A DNA stretch of 16,695 bases from a bacterium (GCA_030698465.1 JAUYJZ010000010.1:1-16695); one strand, 5' to 3'. Shown: positions 6,946 to 14,439, numbered from the stretch's first letter. Numbers and translations: made by a program. Notes: a model not told the origin generated them from the sequence alone.

Positions 6946-7665
6946 TCACGATTTCTTTTGTTTGCGCCACCCCTTGGGAAGGTGGTCAAAACGATATTTA
7001 AAGATATCTAAACGTATGGGGCCGAATAGGGTCATGTACGCTTCAGCTAAAAAGTACTGGGTGATTATTCTGGTCATATCTTCTTCCGCCCTCCTGGGGG
7101 AAACATAAAACCACACATTGGTTAGAAACCCAAACTTGCCTTTTTTTGAGGCTTCCTGAATATACTTAAAATCTTCCCCGAGCTTCACAATTTCGTCAAA
7201 CCCCCCTATTTCTTCATGGAGCCATCGACGCGTCACAATGCAGTTGGTAGCATGCGGATAAAACTTCTCCGTGCTTTTAAAATACAGCTGATACAGTTTC
7301 TCAAATACTCGATAGATGCGCTTTTTGTTGGGAATCTTCATTAAGCACCCTGCAACATCCAGGCGCTTTCTCTCAAACTCTTTTAAGAACTTTTTTAAAA
7401 AATTGGAAGGAAGGTTGGCATCTGCATCCAAAAATACAAAAATGTCTCCCTTTGCAGCTTTTGCCCCCTCGTTTCTCCCCTTTCCTGGCATTCCTCCTTT
7501 TGTCACTTTACATCCAAAGGATTTTGCAATCTCCACCGTACGGTCTCTTGAGCCTGCGTCTGCAACAATAATTTCGAGGTCTTTTATGCCTTGTTTTTTC
7601 ACGGAACGTAGCACAACGGGAAGATACTCTTCTTCGTTGAGCGTTGGGATGATGACACTAATCAT
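6946..7665 (-). CDS. GT2-family glycosyltransferase (GT-A fold)
   Basis: The 239-residue cytoplasmic enzyme is a family 2 glycosyltransferase, which moves sugar from a nucleotide sugar. It opens with the hallmark MISVIIPTLNEEEYL, followed by the nucleotide-binding DAGSRDRT (50-57), PGKGRNEGAKAAKGD and the metal-binding DADAN (D-x-D). GGFDEIVKLGEDFKY matches the downstream acceptor/base region where an ED motif is typical. There is no transmembrane helix, and the acceptor is unknown; a lipid or surface-glycan role is inferred from the methyltransferase upstream. Its ATG overlaps the methyltransferase stop by four bases (ATGA, 7662-7665), so the two are co-translated. Its TGA stop lies in the direct repeat that flanks the element at 6810-6944. 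Confidence 0.9.
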   Translation of the reverse strand: MISVIIPTLNEEEYLPVVLRSVKKQGIKDLEIIVADAGSRDRTVEIAKSFGCKVTKGGMPGKGRNEGAKAAKGDIFVFLDADANLPSNFLKKFLKEFERKRLDVAGCLMKIPNKKRIYRVFEKLYQLYFKSTEKFYPHATNCIVTRRWLHEEIGGFDEIVKLGEDFKYIQEASKKGKFGFLTNVWFYVSPRRAEEDMTRIITQYFLAEAYMTLFGPIRLDIFKYRFDHLPKGWRKQKKS

Positions 7666-8252
7666 TTGTCTAAAACAAAGAGGACGTGTTTTGTCATGAA
7701 GTTTTTGGTCACCTTTTTGAACTTCAGCTTAAGCCCAAGGTGCTCAAACAGCTCTTCCCAATCTTTAACCTCCCGGTAATTATAAGGCATATTCATCTTG
7801 AAAGGATTGGTGAAGAAAAACGGGGAGTTGGAGATAAAATCGTTGGTGCAGGCAAGCGCCCATCCAAATTGAGAAGTATACGTGTCTTCATGAATGATGA
7901 TACGCTTTTTGGAAACCCGAATTGCCTCTTTTAATACCGAAAGGGGGTTCTGACAGTGATGAAGCACAAAAATCAATAATGAGGTGTCAAAAGAATTATC
8001 GGGAAAAGGAATATTTTCCCCGTCGTATACTATTAGGGGGAGCTTGCTTCGATTAAAATCCTCCACGTCCAAAAGCTGCACTTCAACTCCTTTTTTTTCT
8101 GAGATGAGCTCCCCTGGCCATCCGCCTCCCGCTCCAATATCCAGCACACGCTCTCCTTCTTTGAGAAATGGCCCAATAGTATTCAATACCTTGGGGGCCC
8201 ACCATGTTCTCCCAAAATGATGTATAACAGAATCAAAAAATGGAATCTTCAT
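7662..8252 (-). CDS. Class I SAM-dependent methyltransferase
   Basis: From the ATG at 8250-8252 the protein has about 196 residues. It has the Rossmann-type SAM fold: motif I VLDIGAGGGWPGELI, the acidic LLDVED after strand two, ENIPFPDNSFDTSLLIFVLHH (motif IV region of the UbiE/Methyltransf_11 type) and VLKEAIRVSKKRIIIHED. The substrate is not evident; pairing with a GT2 enzyme by an ATGA overlap suggests a glycan or lipid-linked acceptor, which is inference. I chose ATG 8252 because GGAG stands six bases before it; an in-frame TTG at 8264 would add four residues with a badly placed Shine-Dalgarno. That GGAG lies in the last codons of the decayed glycosidase fragment upstream. Confidence 0.88.
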   Translation of the reverse strand: MKIPFFDSVIHHFGRTWWAPKVLNTIGPFLKEGERVLDIGAGGGWPGELISEKKGVEVQLLDVEDFNRSKLPLIVYDGENIPFPDNSFDTSLLIFVLHHCQNPLSVLKEAIRVSKKRIIIHEDTYTSQFGWALACTNDFISNSPFFFTNPFKMNMPYNYREVKDWEELFEHLGLKLKFKKVTKNFMTKHVLFVLDK

Positions 8253-8256
8253 TTGT

Positions 8257-8337
8257 GGCTCCAAATAATTTCTTTCCTTCCTCCTAGAACTCTTCTTTAT
8301 TATGGGTCTCTTTCATCCAATACCACCATTCGTCGCT
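8257..8337 (-). pseudogene. Decayed C-terminus of a second glycosidase copy
   Basis: Read on the minus strand, the frame gives SDEWWYWMKETHNKEEF, a TAG stop (8284-8286), then EEGKKLFGA. This aligns without gaps to the C-terminus of the intact glycosidase upstream (residues 301-326): EWWYW is identical, the Phe matches, TAG stands where the intact gene has Trp, and EEGKKLF matches EEARNVF. A TGG-to-TAG change is the simple explanation. No 5' part remains, so this is the tail of a deleted or partly duplicated gene. The frame would continue into the start of the methyltransferase, suggesting the lost copy once lay directly before it. Confidence 0.6.
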
Positions 8338-8430
8338 CACGTTCCTTAAAAACCTTCGGTTTTTAATATTTTTCCACCACGGGAGGATACCCAATCCTCC
8401 CGACCCCTCCTGTGAGAATGGTGGCATTGG
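8317..8430. repeat. Foldback (inverted) repeat after the glycosidase gene
   Basis: CCAATACCACCATTC (8317-8331) and GAATGGTGGCATTGG (8416-8430) are inverted copies with 14 of 15 matches, and inner CTCAC (8336-8340) pairs with GTGAG (8412-8416). Inside lie two more stems: a 9-bp hairpin at 8346-8366 and an 8-bp GC-rich hairpin at 8381-8401. A third copy, direct relative to 8317-8331, is at 8507-8521 and encodes EWWYW in the intact glycosidase. The whole 168-base gap between the glycosidase and methyltransferase genes is this structure plus the gene remnant. Confidence 0.6.
8346..8366. terminator. Possible weak bidirectional terminator hairpin
   Basis: TTAAAAACC and GGTTTTTAA form a perfect 9-bp stem around a 3-base loop, with A-rich and T-rich arms as in two-way intrinsic terminators. 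The stem has only two G-C pairs, so termination would be weak. It lies 66 bases after the glycosidase stop. Confidence 0.3.
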
Positions 8431-8431
8431 C

Positions 8432-9427
8432 TTAAAGTTTTTCATCGTGAGAAAATACATTCCTCGCTTCTTCCCAAAAAGATGCATCTTCGTATTTTGT
8501 CTTGCGCCAATACCACCATTCAGCGCCCCACAGGTAGAACGTGCCGAGCCCTGTTTGTCTTGCAAAAGAAATATTATCTTGCACCTGGGAAATCGGCATG
8601 GTCTTTTCCTGCTCTGCAATAGTAGAATGCTCTAACTCGCCTTTCACCCAAGGTTCTGCCTGCAGCTCCCCCACTATTACTTTTTTGCCAAACAGTTTTT
8701 CTACCAGCCATGCCTTTCTCTGGTACGAAACCGCGGGAAAAGGGAGAGAAAGATAGGTGTTGAGCTCCCCTGACCATATCTTTTGATACAGGGTGACTGC
8801 CACCTTATCCCCCAGGCGCGAGGCATTCCACCACAAGGACAACTCTCCTGAATCTGAGGTAAAAACATCGTGCCCCGAATCTAAAGATTGTACCAGCTCC
8901 ATCTCCTTTTGCAAGAAGGAAAAATCGCGCCAGGGACACTTGCCAAAGGCAAGCAGGGGTTCATTTTCCACCTGCCAGGCCTCCAAGGCAGGATGGTCTT
9001 TATACCTTGCCACTACTTGTGAAAGCATTTCAAGGATCTGCGCTCGTAATTCTTCTTTTGAAAATGTCTCTGCAAAGGAGGGAATATGGCACTCTGGCCA
9101 TCTGGGAGTTTTCATGCCAATGGCAAGCAACACCTTTGCCCCATGCTCCTTTGCCCTATCCATTTGCCAGTCCAAATCCTCAAAGAAAAACTGCTGGTCT
9201 CTGGGTTCCAGCAAGTCCCAGTGGGCGGCAATCTTCAGATTTTTTGCCCCCAGGTCTTCCAATAGTGCAAGATAAGTTTCCTTCCAATCCAAACCCAAAC
9301 GTTCTGCCTGTTTTTCAGAAAAGTTCACTCCCCAGGTTATCTCTTTTGCAGGAGAAGTCTTTCCCACAAAGAAAAACAGAAACAAGAGAACAATAAATAG
9401 TGCTGCAAAGAAAAATGTTCGTTTCAT
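8432..9427 (-). CDS. Membrane-anchored TIM-barrel glycoside hydrolase (cellulase/GH5- or GH42-like)
   Basis: The 331-residue protein begins MKRT plus a hydrophobic segment (5-21), an N-terminal anchor or signal peptide, and the rest should be outside the membrane. The body has the pattern of a retaining beta-glycosidase barrel: KIAAHWDLLEP (65-75), KVLLAIGMKTPRWPEC, WQVENEP (151-157) with the likely acid/base Glu156, and VGELQAEPW (252-260) with the likely nucleophile at Glu254 or Glu258. TFYLWGAEWWYW (296-307) is the last strand and aromatic sugar-binding wall. Which polysaccharide it acts on cannot be told. Its ATG overlaps the stop of the upstream gene by four bases (9424-9427). The exact GH family is uncertain; the fold and catalytic pair are fairly convincing. 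Confidence 0.8.
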   Translation of the reverse strand: MKRTFFFAALFIVLLFLFFFVGKTSPAKEITWGVNFSEKQAERLGLDWKETYLALLEDLGAKNLKIAAHWDLLEPRDQQFFFEDLDWQMDRAKEHGAKVLLAIGMKTPRWPECHIPSFAETFSKEELRAQILEMLSQVVARYKDHPALEAWQVENEPLLAFGKCPWRDFSFLQKEMELVQSLDSGHDVFTSDSGELSLWWNASRLGDKVAVTLYQKIWSGELNTYLSLPFPAVSYQRKAWLVEKLFGKKVIVGELQAEPWVKGELEHSTIAEQEKTMPISQVQDNISFARQTGLGTFYLWGAEWWYWRKTKYEDASFWEEARNVFSHDEKL

Positions 9428-10710
9428 GGCTTCTTCTTAAAAACGTACTCACCAATGTTTTTGACTCCGTTTCTCTCCATCTCCACAAACCCTTGCATGG
9501 CGGCTTCCGCAAACAAACCCTGGTTCAAAAAGTCCGGAATCCATTCTGCCGCATACTCCACTTTGAGTTGTGGTATGGCAGATCCCAAACGCACCAGCCA
9601 TTTTTGATTCTGCACCTCTTGGGACCCTATAGGAGAACTCAAGAGTAAAGGGATGCCAAGGGCGGCATAAAAGGAGAGTTCCGAAGGTTTGGTCCACAAA
9701 ATATCGGTTGCTCTGAGAACCTCGGTAAACTTTTTAAAGTACTCTTCCTTGTTCTTTGACAAAACCACCTCAACCTGTTTTTCAGACAGCTTTTGGTTCC
9801 TTGTTGTTTCTTTGAATCGCAAAGCAGCATCCTTATGGGTGGCAACCATCATGCAGAGCTTCAGCTTTCCTTTCTTGAGCAGAGGAGTTAGGTGCTCAAT
9901 GATGTGCTGGCCTAGATCCTGTTGCGCTCCCGCTCCCCCTATTGCAAACGTAATGAGGGGGATTCCGTCTTTTTTAGTCGGCACCCTACCCAGGTATGCT
10001 CTCACCACATCGGCATATCTGGTAAGGTACTTTCTCTTTTGATCCAAGCGTATCAGGCGCCTTCTCAGATCTTCTTTGGTTTGCTGAAAACCGTCGGGGG
10101 ACGTAAAGTCTTCTGGCAAGGGAAACCCGGTCAGGAAAATGTTTTCCTTTGGCACTCCGTACTGCTCCAAGCGCTCTGCCACCAACTGACTAGGAGCCAG
10201 ATAACGGATTTTGCTCTTCTTTGGAAACAGGGGGACCCAAGCACGGGCAGCATCGCTGTCGGTGACTAAAAGATAGATATCTTCCTGATACCCCCAATGT
10301 TCTGCCATGAAAGCTGGAACAGGAAAAGTTGCCACCATGGGTAATGGGTTCTCGTCCAGCTTTTCTATTAAATGCTTTCCCCATTTTCTGTTCTCCATTA
10401 GCCCGTAAATGGTTCGCAATTGGAGACCTGGGGGCTCCAACGGCCTCTCTTTTGGATAAAAGGGTTTTATCTCTTGTACCTTATCCATTAAAGAAAAAAC
10501 CAGGTCTCCCAATACCGGGATTTTCTTGAATCTGGAGATAAACTCGTACACGGCTCTCGTTTCCTGCCAGATGGTGCGATCCAGGTCTGGCATTCCAGGA
10601 TAATCATTTGCGGCAATGACCCTGCCCTGTGGGGCCATGCGGCGCAATGCAAAAGCAGCTCTTTGGTGCCCATATCCCATGTCTACTGCAACAACCCATG
10701 CTTTCTTCAT
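9424..10710 (-). CDS. GT-B-like protein, probable glycosyltransferase related to the MurG/MGDG-synthase type
   Basis: From ATG 10708-10710 the protein has 428 residues. It opens MKKAWVVAVDMGYGHQRAAFALRR, like the glycine-rich first loop (GGGH-x-SA) of monogalactosyldiacylglycerol synthase and related GT28 enzymes. TFAIGGAGAQQDLG in the second half resembles the start of a C-terminal Rossmann domain, and GIPLLLSSPIGSQEVQNQKWL fits the nucleotide-sugar side. These point to a two-domain GT-B fold, but I do not recognise a named family, and the catalytic His is not fixed by pattern. The start is chosen because it gives an ATGA overlap with the comEC stop; an ATG nine bases upstream is possible, and the open frame as far as 10815 overlaps comEC and is not used. 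A glycolipid role is inferred. Confidence 0.65.
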   Translation of the reverse strand: MKKAWVVAVDMGYGHQRAAFALRRMAPQGRVIAANDYPGMPDLDRTIWQETRAVYEFISRFKKIPVLGDLVFSLMDKVQEIKPFYPKERPLEPPGLQLRTIYGLMENRKWGKHLIEKLDENPLPMVATFPVPAFMAEHWGYQEDIYLLVTDSDAARAWVPLFPKKSKIRYLAPSQLVAERLEQYGVPKENIFLTGFPLPEDFTSPDGFQQTKEDLRRRLIRLDQKRKYLTRYADVVRAYLGRVPTKKDGIPLITFAIGGAGAQQDLGQHIIEHLTPLLKKGKLKLCMMVATHKDAALRFKETTRNQKLSEKQVEVVLSKNKEEYFKKFTEVLRATDILWTKPSELSFYAALGIPLLLSSPIGSQEVQNQKWLVRLGSAIPQLKVEYAAEWIPDFLNQGLFAEAAMQGFVEMERNGVKNIGEYVFKKKP

Positions 10711-12161
10711 ATTTTCCATATTAGCATTGTTTCCTCTGAGAACTGAAATCGTCTTTGCTGCTGGAATCTCCATGCAAAGAAAGCGGCTGCAACCATAAAG
10801 GGAAGGAGCCCCCACAAAGAAAATCCTTCAACGCTTTGTGCCGCAAAAGGAAGTTCAGAGAATGCCGTGACAACAAACGAAAGATAGGAAAGAAGGAGGC
10901 CTAGGGGAAGGGCCAACAGACCGGAAAGAAAGGGAAGAACCATACTCACAAGAAAAAAGACAACGCCCAAAAAAAGCACCAAGGGAAGCAGGGGAACAAC
11001 AAGCAGGTTGCTTACCAAGGAAACAAAAGAAAGAATGCCAAAGTGGTAGAGCACCAGGGGTAAGGTAAAGACCTGGGCCGCAACGCTCATGAAAGCCACG
11101 TCCCGAAGCCCAAAAGGGTTGGGAGTCTTTCTGAAAAAGTATTGGAGTAAGGGGAGAAATAAAAGAATGCCCAAAACCGCAAGAAAAGAAAGCTGGAATC
11201 CAATATCGTAGGCCAAAAGCAGTGGGTTGAAAAACAGCAAAGCGCCGCCGGCAAACACCAAGGCCCTCAAGGCACCATTCCTCCTTCCCAATAGTCCAGA
11301 GAAAAGCAGTGAGCTTCCCATAATCCCGGCTCGTAAGGCTGAGGTCTGGAATCCCGTGAACACCACAAAAAATACCAAGAACAAAAGAACCAATAACGAG
11401 CTCTTTTTCTTTGGCATCCCAACATTTAAAAGAAAGACAAAGAGCATGCCAGAAAGTATGGCGACATGCATGCCAGAGATTGCCGTAATGTGTCGAGTCC
11501 CGGTAATGTTGAGGTCTTCTTTCAACTCCTCTGGCAAACCTGCCTTGTTACCCAAGAGCATGGCGGAAAGTAAAGAGGACTCAGGTAGGGGCAGGGAAGA
11601 ATCAATTGTTCTCTGCAATCGTTCTTTGAGGAGCGAGAGAACAGGCTCCCTTCTCTCTTTGACTTCAACACTTGGCTGGAACATCACAAAGAGAATCCCA
11701 TCCTTTGCCAGGTATAAGGGATAGTTGAAGCCCTCAAACGCAGAGGGCGACTGGAGTTTTCCTGTAACCTGAACCTTATCTCCTTGCCTAAATTCTTGAA
11801 AAGAAGAAATGAACAGCAGCACCCTACCCTCAAGATTTTCCGTCTCCAATGTCAAACGCATGCCCTCTTCATTTTTTTCCGGAAAAGTCATAACCTTTCC
11901 TTCAAAAGAAACTTCTTTTGGTTCGACAAGGGAAGCTGGAAGCTGAGCTGATCCTGCATAGTGAGACATGCCGAGGGCAGCTGCAAGGAGCAGCAGTCCC
12001 ATGCGCACCAGCGAGAATCTTTGCCAAAAGACGCTAACCAGCAGTATGCCGGCCAAAAACACACCAAGGATAAGAAAAGGGGAAGAAGAAAAAAACGAAG
12101 CGAAAAAAATTCCGGCCTCAAAAGCCAGAACAACGCCAAACAAAAGCTTGGGAATCAGCAT
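10707..12161 (-). CDS. comEC: ComEC/Rec2-family competence membrane protein without the metallo-beta-lactamase domain
   Basis: The 484-residue polytopic protein would form the inner-membrane channel for single-stranded DNA in natural transformation. Three hydrophobic N-terminal segments (about 5-65) precede an OB-like soluble domain (80-165) with the typical SPSAFEGFNYPLYLAKDGI, and then the competence domain starts. Its signature GTRHITAISGMHVAI lies at 221-235, and at least seven further membrane segments follow to about 465. Longer ComEC proteins carry a C-terminal metallo-beta-lactamase-like domain; it is absent here and the gene stops cleanly in an ATGA overlap with the next gene. The start overlaps the ftsZ stop by one base (TAATG), with a GGTGG-type Shine-Dalgarno nine bases upstream. 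Confidence 0.9.
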   Translation of the reverse strand: MLIPKLLFGVVLAFEAGIFFASFFSSSPFLILGVFLAGILLVSVFWQRFSLVRMGLLLLAAALGMSHYAGSAQLPASLVEPKEVSFEGKVMTFPEKNEEGMRLTLETENLEGRVLLFISSFQEFRQGDKVQVTGKLQSPSAFEGFNYPLYLAKDGILFVMFQPSVEVKERREPVLSLLKERLQRTIDSSLPLPESSLLSAMLLGNKAGLPEELKEDLNITGTRHITAISGMHVAILSGMLFVFLLNVGMPKKKSSLLVLLFLVFFVVFTGFQTSALRAGIMGSSLLFSGLLGRRNGALRALVFAGGALLFFNPLLLAYDIGFQLSFLAVLGILLFLPLLQYFFRKTPNPFGLRDVAFMSVAAQVFTLPLVLYHFGILSFVSLVSNLLVVPLLPLVLFLGVVFFLVSMVLPFLSGLLALPLGLLLSYLSFVVTAFSELPFAAQSVEGFSLWGLLPFMVAAAFFAWRFQQQRRFQFSEETMLIWKI

Positions 12162-13108
12162 TAAGAGAAGCCACCTTTTTTGAATCCCGTGGCAATCAGC
12201 GTAATCTTTACCTCTCCCGCTTTCAAGTTCTTGTCATATACTGCCCCAAAGATAATGGTGGCATCGGGTGCCAGTTTTTCTTTGATTTTTTGAGCAGCTT
12301 CATTCACCTCAGCCAAAGAAAGGTCATCTGCCCCAGCTACATTAAAAAGCACTCCCTGGGCACCCTGAATGGACATATTCAGCAGGGGAGAATGAAGAGC
12401 CGCCTCCAGGGCCTGCCCGATTCTCTGTTCCCCTTTTGCTTTGCCCACTCCAAACACCGCCTGCCCAGCAGAGGCCATGATGCTTCTCACATCCGCAAAG
12501 TCTACATTGATGATACCGGGAACTACAATAAGGTCTGAAATGCCCTGTACGGCCTGGCGCAAAATCTCGTCTGCCGCCCAAAAAGCGGAAAGTACAGTGG
12601 TATCCTGGTTCGCAAGCTTTAAAATCTGATCGTTTTCAATAACCAGCAAAGTATCCACTTTCCCCTGAAGCTGCTGGAAGGCACGCTCTGCCAGGCGGTT
12701 CCTCCAAGCCCCCTCAAAGGAAAAGGGGCGGGTTACCACTGCAACACTCAGAATCTTTTTAGCCTTTGCCATTTCGGCTATGGGAACTATGGCTCCACCT
12801 CCTGTTCCTCCTCCAAGGCCGGCAGCTAAAAACACCAAGTCGGTTCCTTGGAGCGCTTGGTTCAACTCTTCCTTGCTTTCCAAGGCTGCCTTTCTCCCCA
12901 GCTCCGGATTCATGCCGGCCCCCAATCCTTTGGTACTTTCTTTCCCAATGCGGATTTTGCGGTGCGCCCTGACTTTTTTTAGGTCTTGGGCGTCTGTATT
13001 AATAGCAACAAGTTCAACACCCCGGATTTTGGTCTGCACCATACGGTCCACCGCGTTGTTTCCGGCTCCTCCAATGCCAAACACTTTAATGGTTGTTTTG
13101 GGATTCAT
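12161..13108 (-). CDS. ftsZ: Cell division GTPase FtsZ, short form without linker and C-terminal peptide
   Basis: This tubulin homologue polymerises into the division ring. The 315-residue protein has the GTP-binding GIGGAGNNAV (11-20), NTDAQDL (37-43), the signature loop as GGGTGGG (99-105; most FtsZ have GGGTGTG or GGGTGSG), RPFSFEG (127-133) and the T7 synergy loop NVDFADVRS (201-209) that completes the GTPase site on the neighbouring subunit. The globular C-terminal domain ends KITLIATGFKKGGFS. Bacterial FtsZ usually goes on with a flexible linker and a conserved peptide that binds FtsA, SepF or ZipA; none is present. It lies seven bases after ftsA and overlaps comEC by one base. No convincing Shine-Dalgarno was seen. 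Confidence 0.95.
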   Translation of the reverse strand: MNPKTTIKVFGIGGAGNNAVDRMVQTKIRGVELVAINTDAQDLKKVRAHRKIRIGKESTKGLGAGMNPELGRKAALESKEELNQALQGTDLVFLAAGLGGGTGGGAIVPIAEMAKAKKILSVAVVTRPFSFEGAWRNRLAERAFQQLQGKVDTLLVIENDQILKLANQDTTVLSAFWAADEILRQAVQGISDLIVVPGIINVDFADVRSIMASAGQAVFGVGKAKGEQRIGQALEAALHSPLLNMSIQGAQGVLFNVAGADDLSLAEVNEAAQKIKEKLAPDATIIFGAVYDKNLKAGEVKITLIATGFKKGGFS

Positions 13109-13115
13109 GGTTCAG

Positions 13116-14318
13116 TTAAGGGATAAATGCCTTGAATAGTCGTTTTAGAAATCCTGCTGCACGGGAGGGTTTTCTCGTCTCCCGTCTTAACTCCTGCTCT
13201 TTAGTTTGCAAGAGCAGAAGGCCAAATACCCCCAGGAACGCGGGATCCTGTTCTACGGTATGAAGCTCGCGGGGTTTACCCACTTTCACAGGGAGCCGTA
13301 ACTCCTTTTTGGCAAATTCTGCTATTTTTGGCAACTTTGCTCCTCCTCCACATAGTATCACACCTCCCGGCAACTGGCCTTGCTTGTCCAGATTTTTTAA
13401 CTCCTTTTGCAAAAGCTGAAGAATTTCCTTTACCCGTTCTTCAATAATATGCGTTACAAATTTTGCAGAAAAGGTGAATGTCTCTCCATTTCCAAGGTCA
13501 ATCTTCTCCATTCGTTTTCCCTTTGGCCCAAGACACGTTCCAAACTCTGTCTTAATACGCTCAGCTAAATCATGCTCCACCCTCAAGCCAATGGCAATGT
13601 CGTGGGTGATGTTTTCTGCTCCCACCGGGAGAACCGCAATGTGTCTAAGATCCCCTTCTTCAAATACCGCAAGAGATGTGGTTCCGGCTCCCAGCTCTAC
13701 TACAGCCACCCCCATCTCTTTTTCCTGCGGGTTTAGCACGGCAGTTGCCACAGCCAAGGGACTTGCCACCACACCTGAAATCTCAAGGCCCGCCTCCAAC
13801 ACGGCTTCGGTAAGGTTTTTTAAGTCCGGAGAAAACAGGCATACAGCGATGACATCTGCCTCCAGGCGCACCGCCTTCATACCAATGGGTTCCCTAATGT
13901 CCTGCTCTCCGTCCACCACATATTGCAAAGGATAGAGCTCTAGAATTTCCTGGTTTTGAGACAAGGAAAAAGTCTGGGCCGCCTGCAAGACCCGGTCTAC
14001 ATCCTCTTTTGAAATGCTGGCGTCGGCCCGAGAAACCGCAACCAAACCATGGGAGGGAACACAAAAAAGTCGGCTTCCTCCAACAGAAACAATAACCTCT
14101 TCAATACGAGAAGGAGTCATCTGCTCTGCTCTTTTAACCAGGGTCGCAATATGCCTTGCCGTCTCTTCTGGCTTCACCACCACGCCCTTTCTAACCCCAG
14201 AACTGGGTTCTTCTGCCACTCCTAAAATCTCCAAGTCCCCCTCGTCTCCGATTTTCCCCACTGCCATCTTTAAGGATTTTGTACCAATATCAAGCGCTGC
14301 GAGTACTTTTGATTTCAT
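13116..14318 (-). CDS. ftsA: Cell division protein FtsA (actin-like membrane tether for FtsZ)
   Basis: The 400-residue protein is an actin-fold ATPase that anchors FtsZ filaments to the membrane. It shows the phosphate-1 loop LDIGTKSLK (9-17), the FtsA-specific 1C/SHS2 insertion (about 81-160), phosphate-2 VVELGAGTTSLAVF (206-219) and the adenosine motif GGVILCGGGAKLPKI (318-332). The end AAGFLKRLFKAFIP (387-400) is a good amphipathic membrane-targeting helix after a charged linker. The ATG at 14316-14318 is made by the last base of a MITE-like element plus its flanking repeat. No Shine-Dalgarno stands in the normal place, since the preceding bases are the element's inverted repeat, so coupling to ybeY or an unusual initiation mode is likely. 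Confidence 0.94.
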   Translation of the reverse strand: MKSKVLAALDIGTKSLKMAVGKIGDEGDLEILGVAEEPSSGVRKGVVVKPEETARHIATLVKRAEQMTPSRIEEVIVSVGGSRLFCVPSHGLVAVSRADASISKEDVDRVLQAAQTFSLSQNQEILELYPLQYVVDGEQDIREPIGMKAVRLEADVIAVCLFSPDLKNLTEAVLEAGLEISGVVASPLAVATAVLNPQEKEMGVAVVELGAGTTSLAVFEEGDLRHIAVLPVGAENITHDIAIGLRVEHDLAERIKTEFGTCLGPKGKRMEKIDLGNGETFTFSAKFVTHIIEERVKEILQLLQKELKNLDKQGQLPGGVILCGGGAKLPKIAEFAKKELRLPVKVGKPRELHTVEQDPAFLGVFGLLLLQTKEQELRRETRKPSRAAGFLKRLFKAFIP

Positions 14319-14438
14319 CCCGATAGTGTCAGGTCGCGGTCTCTATGCCATGATGCCGCAAACCTGCTACTTATAATTGATATGTAAAACATACATTGAC
14401 TGTTAAATGCCCGAGAGCGACCGCGGACACTATCGGGA
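14318..14438. mobile_element. MITE-like element between ybeY and ftsA
   Basis: The 121-bp segment has perfect 13-bp terminal inverted repeats, TCCCGATAGTGTC at 14318-14330 and its complement at 14426-14438, with further imperfect pairing inside (GGTCGC/GCGACC and TCTC/GAGA). It is flanked by the direct repeat TTCA (14314-14317 and 14439-14442). There is no coding frame. The core is AT-rich and holds TATAAG on the minus strand (14370-14375) without a good -35, plus a 13-base interrupted palindrome at 14381-14393. The ybeY stop TGA lies in one flanking repeat, and the element's final A plus the other repeat makes the ftsA ATG. Removing the element and one repeat leaves GCATGAAATC, an ATGA overlap. 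Confidence 0.65.
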
Positions 14439-14439
14439 T

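Noticed and set aside
8284..8286. TAG in the glycosidase remnant as a recoded (read-through) codon.
   Set aside because: TAG is used as an ordinary stop elsewhere here (for example the cysteine desulfurase and capA), and the remnant has no 5' part, so simple decay explains it.
10711..10815. An N-terminal extension of 35 codons for the GT-B-like gene.
   Set aside because: It overlaps the end of comEC, is not protein-like, and the ATG at 10710 gives the four-base overlap seen at other junctions in this window.
13100..13108. ATGAATCCC at the ftsZ start as a third copy of the element end (TGAATCCCG).
   Set aside because: The match stops after TCCC, no inverted partner lies within 200 bases, and there is no direct repeat; it is part of the ftsZ coding sequence.
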